In this document: piece after piece, positions 28,175 through 35,215 of the stretch
How positions within the stretch are numbered: the stretch's first letter is position 1
How the letters are laid out: every line of letters begins with the position of its first letter
From: Micromonospora sp. R77
GTDB taxonomy: Bacteria; Actinomycetota; Actinomycetes; Mycobacteriales; Micromonosporaceae
Assembly: GCF_022747945.1 (NCBI RefSeq)
Contig: NZ_JALDST010000001.1
Span: 1,302,001-1,366,000, forward strand
Reading direction: 5' to 3'
Length of the DNA: 64,000 nucleotides
Notes under the pieces: model-generated
What the model was told of the DNA's origin: nothing
Seen by the model: only the letters and a program-made list of their open reading frames with translations
The model's database searches: none
Made by a program: the position numbers and the translations under genes

Positions 28175-29554
28175 TCAGCAGCCGGGCAGGCGCTCGATCA
28201 GGTAGCGCTCGACCTGGTCCAGGGCGACCCGCTCCTGGGCCATGGTGTCCCGGTTCCGCACGGTCACCGCGTCGTCGTCGAGGGTGTCGAAGTCGACGGT
28301 CACGCAGAACGGGGTGCCGATCTCGTCCTGCCGGCGGTAGCGGCGGCCGATCGCCTGCGAGTCGTCGAACTCGACCACCCAGCGCTTGCGCAGCTGGGCG
28401 GCGAGGCCCTTCGCCTTCGGCGAGAGCGCCTCGTTGCGGGACAGCGGCAGCACCGCCACCTTCACCGGGGCCAGCCGAGGGTCGAAGCGCATCACGGTGC
28501 GCTTGTCCACGCCGCCCTTGGTGTTGGGCGCCTCGTCCTCGTCGTACGCCTCCAGCAGGAAGGCGAGCACCGCGCGGGTCAGGCCGGCGGCCGGCTCGAT
28601 CACGTATGGCATCCAGCGCTCGCCCTTGGTCTGGTCGAAGTACGACAGGTCGACGCCGGAGTGCTTGCTGTGCGTCGACAGGTCGAAGTCCGTCCGGTTG
28701 GCGATGCCCTCCAGCTCGGCGAACTCGGTGCCGCCGAAGCGGAACCGGTACTCGATGTCGACCGTGCGCTTCGAGTAGTGGGAGAGCTTCTCCTTGGGGT
28801 GCTCGTAGAAGCGCAGGTTGTCGGCGGAGAGGCCGAGGTCGAGATACCAGTTCCAGCGCTCGGAGAGCCAGTACTCGTGCCACTGCTCGTCGGAGCCCGG
28901 CTCGACGAAGAACTCCATCTCCATCTGCTCGAACTCACGGGTCCGGAAGATGAAGTTGCCCGGGGTGATCTCGTTGCGGAACGACTTGCCGGTCTGCGCG
29001 ATGCCGAACGGCGGCTTCTTGCGGGCGACCGTCTCGACGTTCTTGTAGTTGACGAAGATGCCCTGGGCGGTCTCGGGGCGCAGGTAGTGCAGCCCCTCGT
29101 CGCTCTCCACCGGGCCCAGGTAGGTCTTCATCAGGCCGTTGAACATCTTCGGCTCGGTGAAGGTGCCCTTGTTGCCGCAGTTGGGGCAGTTCAGCTCCTG
29201 CAGCGAGGTGAGCGGCTTGCCGTGCTTCTCCGCGTACGCCTCCTCGAGGTGGTCGGCGCGGAACCGCTTGTGGCAGGACTGGCACTCGGTGAGCGGGTCG
29301 ACGAACTCGGCGATGTGGCCGGAGGCCTCCCACACCTTGCGGGCCAGGATGACCGCGGAGTCCAGGCCGACGACGTCGTCGCGCTGCTGGACCATGGTCT
29401 TCCACCACTGCCGGCGGACGTTCTCCTTGAGCTCCACGCCGAGCGGGCCGTAGTCCCACGCCGACCGGGTGCCCCCGTAGATCTCGCTGGAGGGGAAGAC
29501 GAAGCCTCGGCGCTTGGCGAGGCTGACGACGGCGTCGATACGGTCGGCTGGCAT
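28175..29554 (-). CDS. glyS: Glycyl-tRNA synthetase
   Basis: This 459-residue class II synthetase is the single-chain alpha2 type (eukaryote/archaeal-like GlyQS). It has motif 1 in the [21 protein letters not shown] region, the zinc-like CxxC pairs ECQSCHKRF and CPNCGNKGT near residues 95-140, motif 2 [21 protein letters not shown], motif 3 [13 protein letters not shown], and an anticodon-binding C-terminal domain ([16 protein letters not shown]). ATG 29554 follows GGAGGAAAC. Its neighbourhood with the zinc regulators matches the M. tuberculosis order glyS-smtB-furB. Confidence 0.97.
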   Translation of the reverse strand: MPADRIDAVVSLAKRRGFVFPSSEIYGGTRSAWDYGPLGVELKENVRRQWWKTMVQQRDDVVGLDSAVILARKVWEASGHIAEFVDPLTECQSCHKRFRADHLEEAYAEKHGKPLTSLQELNCPNCGNKGTFTEPKMFNGLMKTYLGPVESDEGLHYLRPETAQGIFVNYKNVETVARKKPPFGIAQTGKSFRNEITPGNFIFRTREFEQMEMEFFVEPGSDEQWHEYWLSERWNWYLDLGLSADNLRFYEHPKEKLSHYSKRTVDIEYRFRFGGTEFAELEGIANRTDFDLSTHSKHSGVDLSYFDQTKGERWMPYVIEPAAGLTRAVLAFLLEAYDEDEAPNTKGGVDKRTVMRFDPRLAPVKVAVLPLSRNEALSPKAKGLAAQLRKRWVVEFDDSQAIGRRYRRQDEIGTPFCVTVDFDTLDDDAVTVRNRDTMAQERVALDQVERYLIERLPGC

Positions 29555-29667
29555 GTTTCCTCCTACGCCGGCTGGCGGTCGGCGGGGGTGCGGTGTGAGT
29601 GGAACGGTCAGTTCGGACAACGGTACGGCGACCGGGTGCCCGAGCCCAGCAGAATACCGGGGTCGGG

Positions 29668-30114
29668 TCAGCTCACCCCGCACACCTCCATGCCGCCCGT
29701 CTGCTGGTCCGGCGCGAGGGTGACCTGCTGGAGGTTCCGGTCGCCGCCGCTGAAGACCACGTTGACCGGGACGGTGAGGGTGTTCGGGTTCACCGGGCCC
29801 ACCCGGTAGCTGGCGATCTGCGGCTCGGCGGCGACCCGTCGCTCGAACTCGGGGCGCGACTCGCGCTGCTGCGCGGTGTCGCAGAGCTTGTCGTACGCCT
29901 TGCGCCAGTCCTTCTCCACCAGCGCCTGATAGTAGTCGTCGGTGACCGCCCGGCCCTGTTCCTCGACCGCCTGGATGTTGGTCACCGCGAGCCCGATGAC
30001 GGCTGCGCCGCCCCCGCCGCAGCAGAGCAGCACGGCCAGCGCGCCGACGCCCAGCCCGAGCCAGAGCCGCCGCCGGCCGCCCTCGGTCGGGGGCGCGGCG
30101 AACGGCGGCGCCAC
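29668..30114 (-). CDS. Single-pass membrane protein with DUF4878-like extracellular domain, N-terminus apparently frameshifted
   Basis: From GTG 30114 the frame gives 148 residues: a Pro-rich start, one membrane helix (about residues 18-45, with [15 protein letters not shown]), then an extracellular domain with [23 protein letters not shown] and two more Cys, like small DUF4878/lumazine-type proteins. Upstream, from about 30242 to 30117, another frame with strong third-position G/C encodes a Pro/Gly-rich tail beginning [18 protein letters not shown]. One missing base in the CCCCGGG run at 30114-30120 would fuse it to this protein. That upstream frame has no ATG, GTG or TTG start. The gene may be frameshifted in reality or in the sequence only. 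Confidence 0.6.
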   Translation of the reverse strand: MAPPFAAPPTEGGRRRLWLGLGVGALAVLLCCGGGGAAVIGLAVTNIQAVEEQGRAVTDDYYQALVEKDWRKAYDKLCDTAQQRESRPEFERRVAAEPQIASYRVGPVNPNTLTVPVNVVFSGGDRNLQQVTLAPDQQTGGMEVCGVS

Positions 30115-30260
30115 CCGGGGCCGGCCGGCGGGGTCGGCACGCCGGGCTCGGACGGCGGACCCGCGACCGGCGGGGCACCGTCGGCGCCGGGCAGCAGGTT
30201 CGGCGGGGTGGGGCTGCCGGTCCGGGAGCGGTCATACGCCAGAGGGTAGTGCCCGTTTGC

Positions 30261-30602
30261 TCAACGGTAAGGGCCAGCGGCCCGATCACTGGGGACGATG
30301 ACGATCTCGCCCGCCGGAGCGGCGCTGGCGAGCGTCTCGTACGCGGACGGTTCGTCGACCGACTCGGCGAGCAGCGGGGTGGCGTGCACCTTGACGTCGA
30401 AGCCGCCCAGCGCCCGCCGGTAGGTCCCGACGGACTCCCACTCGGTGACCAGGCACCAGTGGGTCGGGTCGTCGAGCGCCCGCAGCAGTTCCCCGCGCAG
30501 ATAGCCGGGGCGGGCGGCGAGCGCCGCGAGGGCGGCGTGGGCCCGCTCGGTGAAGGCCGCACTGGCCTCCGTGTCCACCACGAACCGGTTGGTGACCAGC
30601 AC
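30261..30602 (-). CDS. Antibiotic biosynthesis monooxygenase (ABM) domain protein
   Basis: A 113-residue ABM-type ferredoxin-like protein: [26 protein letters not shown], then [33 protein letters not shown]. Family members are heme-degrading or quinone monooxygenases; the conserved W-x-S/E block is present, but the function here is unassigned. The start is GTG 30602 with a GAGGAGGAC site. It is divergent from 30630. Confidence 0.82.
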   Translation of the reverse strand: MLVTNRFVVDTEASAAFTERAHAALAALAARPGYLRGELLRALDDPTHWCLVTEWESVGTYRRALGGFDVKVHATPLLAESVDEPSAYETLASAAPAGEIVIVPSDRAAGPYR

Positions 30603-30616
30603 CCGCGTCCTCCTCG

Positions 30617-30622
30617 TAGAGT
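30617..30622 (+). promoter_or_regulatory. -10 box of a leaderless promoter
   Basis: TAGAGT ends 7 nt before ATG 30630, so the small membrane-protein gene is probably leaderless. Confidence 0.55.
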
Positions 30623-30629
30623 CTGTGGG

Positions 30630-30887
30630 ATGCAGCGTACGCAGCGCCCCCTGCTCGCCCGGCTGGCCCGGGTCAACCCGACGACGGTGTTCCTGGCCAC
30701 CCTGGTCCTGGTGCTGGTGGCGTTCTTCGCGCCGGGCCCGGTGGGCGGGGTGCTGCTGCTGGTGCTGGCCGCGGGGCTGGTGTGGCTGATGGCGACCACC
30801 TGGCCGGTGCAGTCCCCCGCCACCCGGGTGATCCGCCTGGTCATGCTCACCCTGCTGATCGCGGTCGCCCTCGCCAAGCTCTCCTGA
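30630..30887 (+). CDS. Small membrane protein, two helices
   Basis: An 85-residue protein starting [17 protein letters not shown], with two hydrophobic segments (about residues 20-37 and 40-55) and a third weaker one near 68-84. I do not recognise a named family, although small two- or three-helix proteins of this sort (DUF6703-like) are common beside actinobacterial housekeeping genes. It has no ribosome site and a leaderless-type promoter. Confidence 0.7.
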   Translation: MQRTQRPLLARLARVNPTTVFLATLVLVLVAFFAPGPVGGVLLLVLAAGLVWLMATTWPVQSPATRVIRLVMLTLLIAVALAKLS

Positions 30888-30892
30888 CCCGG

Positions 30893-30950
30893 TGGTGAGA
30901 GGGGGACCCTTCTATACCGGAGGCGTTAACAGGGGGCCCCTCCTTACACA
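30893..30950 (+). repeat. GTTAACAGGGGGCCC intergenic element, copy A
   Basis: A degenerate first half (AGGGGGACCCT near 30899-30910, then TCTATACCGGA) is followed by the conserved half GGCGTTAACAGGGGGCCCCT at 30922-30941 and CCTTACACA. The same two-part element occurs at 35156-35215 and 56494-56552. It lies between a small membrane-protein gene and znuA. Confidence 0.8.
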
Positions 30951-30967
30951 CATGCAAGCATGCGTTT

Positions 30968-30997
30968 TTGACAATCAATTTCGTTATCGCGGACAGT
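30968..30997 (+). promoter_or_regulatory. znuA promoter with Zur-box-like operator
   Basis: TGACAATCAATTTCG at 30969-30983 matches 11 of 15 positions of the actinobacterial Zur consensus TGAAAATGATTTTCA, by eye. It overlaps a -35 box TTGACA at 30968-30973. A weak -10 GACAGT at 30992-30997 would put the transcript start at the znuA ATG (31004). This is the most AT-rich patch of the area. Confidence 0.65.
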
Positions 30998-31003
30998 GGG
31001 GAC

Positions 31004-31936
31004 ATGACCGTCCGTCCCCGCGCCGTGGCCGCCGCCACCACCGCCCTGCTCGCCCTCGGTGGCGTCGCCGCCTGCGGTGACGCCGGAGCTGGCGCCGACC
31101 CGGACCGGGTCGACGTGGTGGCCGCCTTCTATCCGCTGCAGTTCCTCGCCGAGCGGATCGGCGGGGACGCGGTCCGGGTCACCGGCCTGGCCAAGCCGGG
31201 CGCCGAGCCGCACGACCTGGAACTGCACCCGCGCCAGGTCGGGCAGGTCGTCGACGCGGAACTGGTCCTCTATCTCAAGGACTTCCAGCCGGCGGTGGAC
31301 GAGGCGGTCGCCCAGAACGCCGCGGACCGGGCCCTCGACGTGGCCACCGTGCAGCCGCTGCTCGACGCGGCGGCCGGCGGCCACGACCACGAGGGCGAGG
31401 CCGGGCACGCGGAGGAGACCGGGGGCAAGGACCCGCACCTCTGGCTCGACCCGACCCGGCTGGCCACCGTCGGTGACCGGATCGCCGAGCGGCTCGGCCG
31501 GCTCGATCCGGGCCGGGCCGCCGACTTCACCGCCCGGGCCGCGGCCTTCCGCGCCGACCTGGACACCCTCGACCGGGAGTACGTCACCGGCCTGGCGCGC
31601 TGCCAACGACGGGAGATCGTGGTGAGTCACACCGCGTTCGGCTACCTGGCCGCCCGCTACCGCCTCGAACAGGTCGGCATCACCGGCCTCACCCCCGACA
31701 CCGAGGCCCCCGCCGGGCGGCTCGCCGAGGTGGCGAAGGAGGCCCGCGAGCACGGTGCCACCACCATCTTCTTCGAGCGGCTGGTCAGCCCGAAGGTCGC
31801 CGAGACCGTCGCCCGGGAGGTCGGGGCGCGGACCGCCGTGCTCGATCCGATCGAGGGGCCGCCCGCCGACGGGGACTACCTGTCGGCCATGCGGACCAAT
31901 CTCCGGACCCTGCGAACCGCGTTGGACTGCTCATGA
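31004..31936 (+). CDS. znuA: Zinc ABC transporter substrate-binding lipoprotein
   Basis: A 310-residue cluster A-I metal-binding protein. Lipobox GVAAC lies near residue 25. Expected ligands are visible: GAEPHDLELHP (His 1), a His/Asp/Glu-rich loop GGHDHEGEAGHAEE near 125-140, DPHLWLDP (His 2), VVSHTAFGYLA (His 3) and a late Asp region VLDPIEGPP. The His-rich loop points to zinc rather than manganese. It is the first gene of znuABC, overlapping znuC by ATGA, and is probably repressed by the Zur encoded at 33908. Confidence 0.95.
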   Translation: MTVRPRAVAAATTALLALGGVAACGDAGAGADPDRVDVVAAFYPLQFLAERIGGDAVRVTGLAKPGAEPHDLELHPRQVGQVVDAELVLYLKDFQPAVDEAVAQNAADRALDVATVQPLLDAAAGGHDHEGEAGHAEETGGKDPHLWLDPTRLATVGDRIAERLGRLDPGRAADFTARAAAFRADLDTLDREYVTGLARCQRREIVVSHTAFGYLAARYRLEQVGITGLTPDTEAPAGRLAEVAKEAREHGATTIFFERLVSPKVAETVAREVGARTAVLDPIEGPPADGDYLSAMRTNLRTLRTALDCS

Positions 31937-32694
31937 GCGCACCAGTGATCCAGGTCGACCACGCCGCCGTCGGCTACGACGGGCGGTCCGTGCTGCGGGA
32001 CGTGTCGCTGACCGTCACCGCCGGTGAGGTGGTCGCCGTGCTGGGCGCCAACGGCTCCGGCAAGTCGACCCTGATCCGGGCCGTGCTCGGGCTGGTGCCG
32101 CTGGGTGCCGGGTCGGTCACCCTCTTCGGCACCCCGCAGCGCCGCTTCCGGCACTGGCACCGCATCGGGTACGTCCCGCAGCGGCTCGGCGCCGGCAGCG
32201 GCGTACCGGCCACGGTGGGTGAGGTGGTGGCTTCGGGGCGGCTGGCCCGCCGGGGCATCCTGCGTCCGTCGGGGCGCGCCGACCGGGAGAAGGTCGCCGC
32301 CGCACTGGCCGCCGTCGGGCTGAGCGACCGGGCCGGCGATCCGGTCGCCACCCTCTCCGGCGGGCAGCAGCAGCGCACCCTGATCGCCCGGGCGCTCGCC
32401 GGCGAGCCGGAGGTGCTGGTGCTCGACGAGCCGACCGCCGGGGTGGACGCGGTCAGCCAGGAGGCGTTCGCCGGCGCGCTGCGCGGTTTCCTGACCGGCG
32501 GCGGGACGGTGCTGCTGGTCGCCCACGAGCTGGGGCCGCTGCGCCCGCTGATCAGCCGGGCGGTGGTCGTCCACCAGGGCGGCATCTGCCACGACGGCCC
32601 GGTGCCGGAACCGGCCGGGCACCACGCGGAACCGGACCACGACCACGTGCACCCGCACTGCGACGAGGAGCCCGCCGGGCTGTGGAGCATCTGA
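31933..32694 (+). CDS. znuC: Zinc ABC transporter ATP-binding protein
   Basis: A 253-residue ATPase with Walker A GANGSGKST near residue 38, signature LSGGQQQRTLIARAL, Walker B VLVLDEPTAGVD and H-loop VAHELGPL. It ends in a His/Asp-rich tail (HHAEPDHDHVHPHCDEE), which may bind zinc and regulate the pump. It overlaps znuA by 4 nt and is 1 bp from znuB. Confidence 0.95.
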   Translation: MSAPVIQVDHAAVGYDGRSVLRDVSLTVTAGEVVAVLGANGSGKSTLIRAVLGLVPLGAGSVTLFGTPQRRFRHWHRIGYVPQRLGAGSGVPATVGEVVASGRLARRGILRPSGRADREKVAAALAAVGLSDRAGDPVATLSGGQQQRTLIARALAGEPEVLVLDEPTAGVDAVSQEAFAGALRGFLTGGGTVLLVAHELGPLRPLISRAVVVHQGGICHDGPVPEPAGHHAEPDHDHVHPHCDEEPAGLWSI

Positions 32695-32695
32695 C

Positions 32696-33568
32696 ATGGA
32701 CCTCTTCCAGTACGACTTCATGCTGCGCGCCCTGGTCGGCGCGCTGGTCATCGGGCTCGCCGCGCCGGCGCTCGGGATCTATCTGGTGCAGCGCCGGCTG
32801 GCGCTGATCGGCGACGGGATCGGGCACGTGGCGCTGACCGGCGTCGGGGCGGGGCTGCTGCTCAACCGCTCCCCGGTGCTGGTGGCGGTGCTCGCGGCGA
32901 CGCTCGGCGCGGTCGTCATCGAGCTGGTCCGGGCCCGCGGGCGTACCTCCGGCGACCTGGCGCTGGCGCTGCTCTTCTACGGCGGTATCGCCGGCGGCGT
33001 GATGCTGGTCGGCCTCTCCGACGCCAGCAGCGCGTCGCTCAACTCGTACCTCTTCGGGTCGCTGACCACGACGTCACCGGCCGACCTGGTCACCATCGGC
33101 GTGCTCGGCGTGGTGATCGTGGTGGTCATGCTGGCGCTGCGCCCGGCGCTCTTCGCGGTCTGTCACGACGAGGAGTACGCCCGGGTCTCCGGCCTGCCTG
33201 TCCGGGCGCTGAACCTGCTGCTCGCGGTGACCACCGCGGTCACCGTGACCATCGCCATGCGGGCCGTCGGGGTGCTGCTGATCAGCGCGCTGATGGTGGT
33301 GCCGGTGGCCACCGCGCAGCAGGTCACCCGGGGTTTCCGCAGCACCATGGCGGCCGCGATGACGCTGGGGCTGTTCGCCGCCGGGGCGGGCATCTGGGTG
33401 GCGGCCACCGCCGACACCGCGCCCGGCGCCTCGGTGGTGCTGCTCGCCATCGCGTCGTTCCTGGTGGTCGCGCTCGGCGCGGCGGCCTGGCGGGCGGTAC
33501 GCCGCCGGAACCGGCCGGCCGGCCCGCCGGTCACCGAGCCGCACGAGCCCGAGGTGGTGCTCGGATGA
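32696..33568 (+). CDS. znuB: Zinc ABC transporter permease
   Basis: A 290-residue ABC-3 family permease with eight or nine helices. Family marks are RRLALIGDGIGHVALTGVGAG near residue 35, GRTSGDLALALLFYGGIAGGV near 85, and the conserved RAVGVLLISALMVVPVATA near 190. It completes znuABC. The C-terminal tail is hydrophilic. Confidence 0.95.
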   Translation: MDLFQYDFMLRALVGALVIGLAAPALGIYLVQRRLALIGDGIGHVALTGVGAGLLLNRSPVLVAVLAATLGAVVIELVRARGRTSGDLALALLFYGGIAGGVMLVGLSDASSASLNSYLFGSLTTTSPADLVTIGVLGVVIVVVMLALRPALFAVCHDEEYARVSGLPVRALNLLLAVTTAVTVTIAMRAVGVLLISALMVVPVATAQQVTRGFRSTMAAAMTLGLFAAGAGIWVAATADTAPGASVVLLAIASFLVVALGAAAWRAVRRRNRPAGPPVTEPHEPEVVLG

Positions 33569-33599
33569 GGCTCCGCCGGGCGGCCCGGTTGGCATTGGT

Positions 33600-33605
33600 T
33601 ACCGT
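33600..33605 (+). promoter_or_regulatory. -10 box of leaderless smtB-zur promoter
   Basis: TACCGT ends 6 nt before GTG 33612, within the short AT-richer patch TTGGCATTGGTTACCGTTAC. No ribosome site is present, so the regulator operon is probably leaderless and separately promoted from znuABC. Confidence 0.55.
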
Positions 33606-33611
33606 TACGGG

Positions 33612-33911
33612 GTGACCGGCACGAACGGGTACGACGCCTTCGAGGGTGCGGGTGACCTGCTGCGCGCCCTGTCGGCGCCGATCCGGCTGGCGATCGTGAG
33701 CGAACTGGCGCAGGGTGAACGGTGCGTGCACGAGCTGGTCGAGAAGCTCGGCGCACCGCAGCCGCTGGTCTCGCAGCACCTGCGGGTGTTGCGCGGCGCG
33801 GGGGTGGTGCGCGGCTCCCGGCGCGGCCGGGAGATCGCGTACGCGCTGGTCGACGAGCACGTCGCGCACATCGTCGCCGACGCGGTCAGCCACGCCGGGG
33901 AGGGGCCGTGA
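33612..33911 (+). CDS. smtB: ArsR/SmtB-family zinc-responsive repressor
   Basis: A 99-residue winged-helix metalloregulator: DLLRALSAPIRLAIVSELAQGERCVHELVEKLG, then the recognition helix QPLVSQHLRVLRGAGVV. The last helix carries D-x-H-x10-H-x2-E (DEHVAHIVADAVSHAGE), exactly the alpha5 zinc site of SmtB. It overlaps the Fur-family gene by GTGA. This pair equals Rv2358-furB of M. tuberculosis, where zinc releases SmtB from the operon promoter so that Zur is made. The start is GTG 33612. Confidence 0.92.
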   Translation: MTGTNGYDAFEGAGDLLRALSAPIRLAIVSELAQGERCVHELVEKLGAPQPLVSQHLRVLRGAGVVRGSRRGREIAYALVDEHVAHIVADAVSHAGEGP

Positions 33912-34303
33912 GCGAGGGTACGTTGCGCAACACCCGCCAGCGGACGGCGGTGAGCACCCTGCTGGCCGAGGTGGAGGGCTTCCACAGCGCCCAGGAGCTG
34001 CACGCCATGCTGCGCCAGCGGGGTGAACGGGTCGGCCTGACCACCGTCTACCGGACGTTGCAGGGGCTCGCCGACGCCGGTGACATCGACGTGATGCGCC
34101 CACCGGGCGGTGAGCACCTCTACCGGCGGTGCAGCGAGGGCCACCACCATCACCTGGTCTGCCGCGCCTGCGGGCGGACCGTCGAGGTGGCCGGCCCGGC
34201 CGTGGAGAGCTGGGCCGAGCGGGTCGCCGCCCAGCACGGGTACGCCGAGGTCAGCCACACCCTGGAGATCTTCGGCACCTGCCCGGCCTGCGCCGGCCGA
34301 TAG
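33908..34303 (+). CDS. zur: Zinc uptake regulator, Fur family
   Basis: A 131-residue Fur-family repressor beginning VSEGTLRNTRQRTAVSTLL. The winged helix has GLTTVYRTLQGLADAGDID. Metal sites are visible: EGHHHHLVCRACG and GTCPACAG supply two CxxC pairs for the structural zinc, and the HHHH run plus EHLYRR supply the regulatory zinc. The location after SmtB and znuABC identifies Zur rather than Fur. It is translationally coupled to smtB. Confidence 0.94.
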   Translation: MSEGTLRNTRQRTAVSTLLAEVEGFHSAQELHAMLRQRGERVGLTTVYRTLQGLADAGDIDVMRPPGGEHLYRRCSEGHHHHLVCRACGRTVEVAGPAVESWAERVAAQHGYAEVSHTLEIFGTCPACAGR

Positions 34304-34348
34304 AACCGACCCGTGCCCGGACGGCCGGGGCGTGGCACGCTGTCCGGC

Positions 34349-34954
34349 GTGAAGATCTACGCCGACCGTTTTCCCACCGCCCTCCGTCAGCTCCTCACCG
34401 ACCTGCTCGTCGTGGTCTGGGTGTACGCGGCGATCCGCTTCGCACTCTGGCTGCACGACCTGGTCGAGAAGCTGGCCGTACCCGGGAAGAAGCTGGAGGG
34501 GGCCGGCGGCGGCCTCGCCGACAACCTGGCCGACGCCGGCGGCAAGGTCGGCCGGGTGCCGCTGGTCGGCGACGAGCTGACCGCGCCCTTCACCCGGGCC
34601 GCCGACGCCGCCCGGGCGATGGCCGAGGCGGGCCGCGACCAGCAGGAGCTGGTCGGCCAGCTCGCCCTCGCGCTGAGCATCGCGGTGCTGGTCTTCCCGC
34701 TCGGGCTGGTGCTCTTCGGCTGGCTGCCGCTGCGGGTCCGCTGGATGCGCCGGGCCGGCGCGGCCAAGGCGCTCGCCGCCGTGCCCGCCGGGCGGGACCT
34801 GCTGGCGTTGCGCGCCCTGGCCGGTCAGCCGCTGGGCCGGCTGGCCCGGATCGCGCCGGACGTGGCGGAGGCGTGGCGGCGCGGCGACGACGCCACCGTC
34901 GACGCGCTCGCCGCGTTGGAGCTGCGCGGACTCGGGCTCAAGCCCGGTCGGTAG
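34349..34954 (+). CDS. Hypothetical membrane protein with two helices
   Basis: A 201-residue protein with helices near residues 15-35 (LLTDLLVVVWVYAAIRFALWL) and 107-130 (ALALSIAVLVFPLGLVLFGWL), separated by a roughly 65-residue amphipathic stretch. The GTG 34349 start is supported by third-position G/C. It has no recognised domain. It lies after zur but 45 bp away, and may be co-transcribed. Confidence 0.75.
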   Translation: MKIYADRFPTALRQLLTDLLVVVWVYAAIRFALWLHDLVEKLAVPGKKLEGAGGGLADNLADAGGKVGRVPLVGDELTAPFTRAADAARAMAEAGRDQQELVGQLALALSIAVLVFPLGLVLFGWLPLRVRWMRRAGAAKALAAVPAGRDLLALRALAGQPLGRLARIAPDVAEAWRRGDDATVDALAALELRGLGLKPGR

Positions 34955-34957
34955 GGT
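34952..34957 (+). promoter_or_regulatory. -10 box overlapping the previous stop codon
   Basis: TAGGGT includes the TAG stop of the preceding gene and ends 6 nt before GTG 34964: a leaderless-type promoter for the 55-residue gene. Confidence 0.5.
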
Positions 34958-34963
34958 GTCCGG

Positions 34964-35131
34964 GTGCTCTACTTCCTGATCGTCGTCGCCGTGCTGCTGC
35001 TGGTGTACGCGGGTGTCCTGGTGAGCTTCGTCCGTAAGGGTCGCAAGATCCCGCCGGCGGCGTACCTGGTGCTGGCCGGGCTGAACGGGCTCATCCTGGC
35101 CGCCGTGATCGCCTGGGCCGTCGCCCGCTGA
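34964..35131 (+). CDS. Small two-helix membrane protein
   Basis: A 55-residue frame, GTG 34964 to TGA 35131: VLYFLIVVAVLLLVYAGVLV, a basic turn (FVRKGRKIPPAAY), then LVLAGLNGLILAAVIAWAV. Third positions are strongly G/C. The hairpin form is typical of small actinobacterial membrane proteins. Function unknown. Confidence 0.6.
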   Translation: MLYFLIVVAVLLLVYAGVLVSFVRKGRKIPPAAYLVLAGLNGLILAAVIAWAVAR

Positions 35132-35155
35132 GCGCTCGGCGCGGCCCGCGCTGGG

Positions 35156-35215
35156 GTGTTAGCAGGGGCCCCCTGCTATGCAGCAGGCGTTAACAGGGGG
35201 CCCCTGCTTTCACTC
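35156..35215. repeat. GTTAACAGGGGGCCC intergenic element, copy B
   Basis: Two halves: GTTAGCAGGGGCCCC (35159-35173) and GGCGTTAACAGGGGGCCCCT (35186-35205), joined by CTATGCAGCA. AGCAGGGGCCCCCTG at 35161-35175 pairs perfectly with 35194-35208, giving a 15-bp stem between convergent genes. It overlaps the last codon of the acyl-CoA dehydrogenase gene. A terminator function is likely for this copy. Confidence 0.85.
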
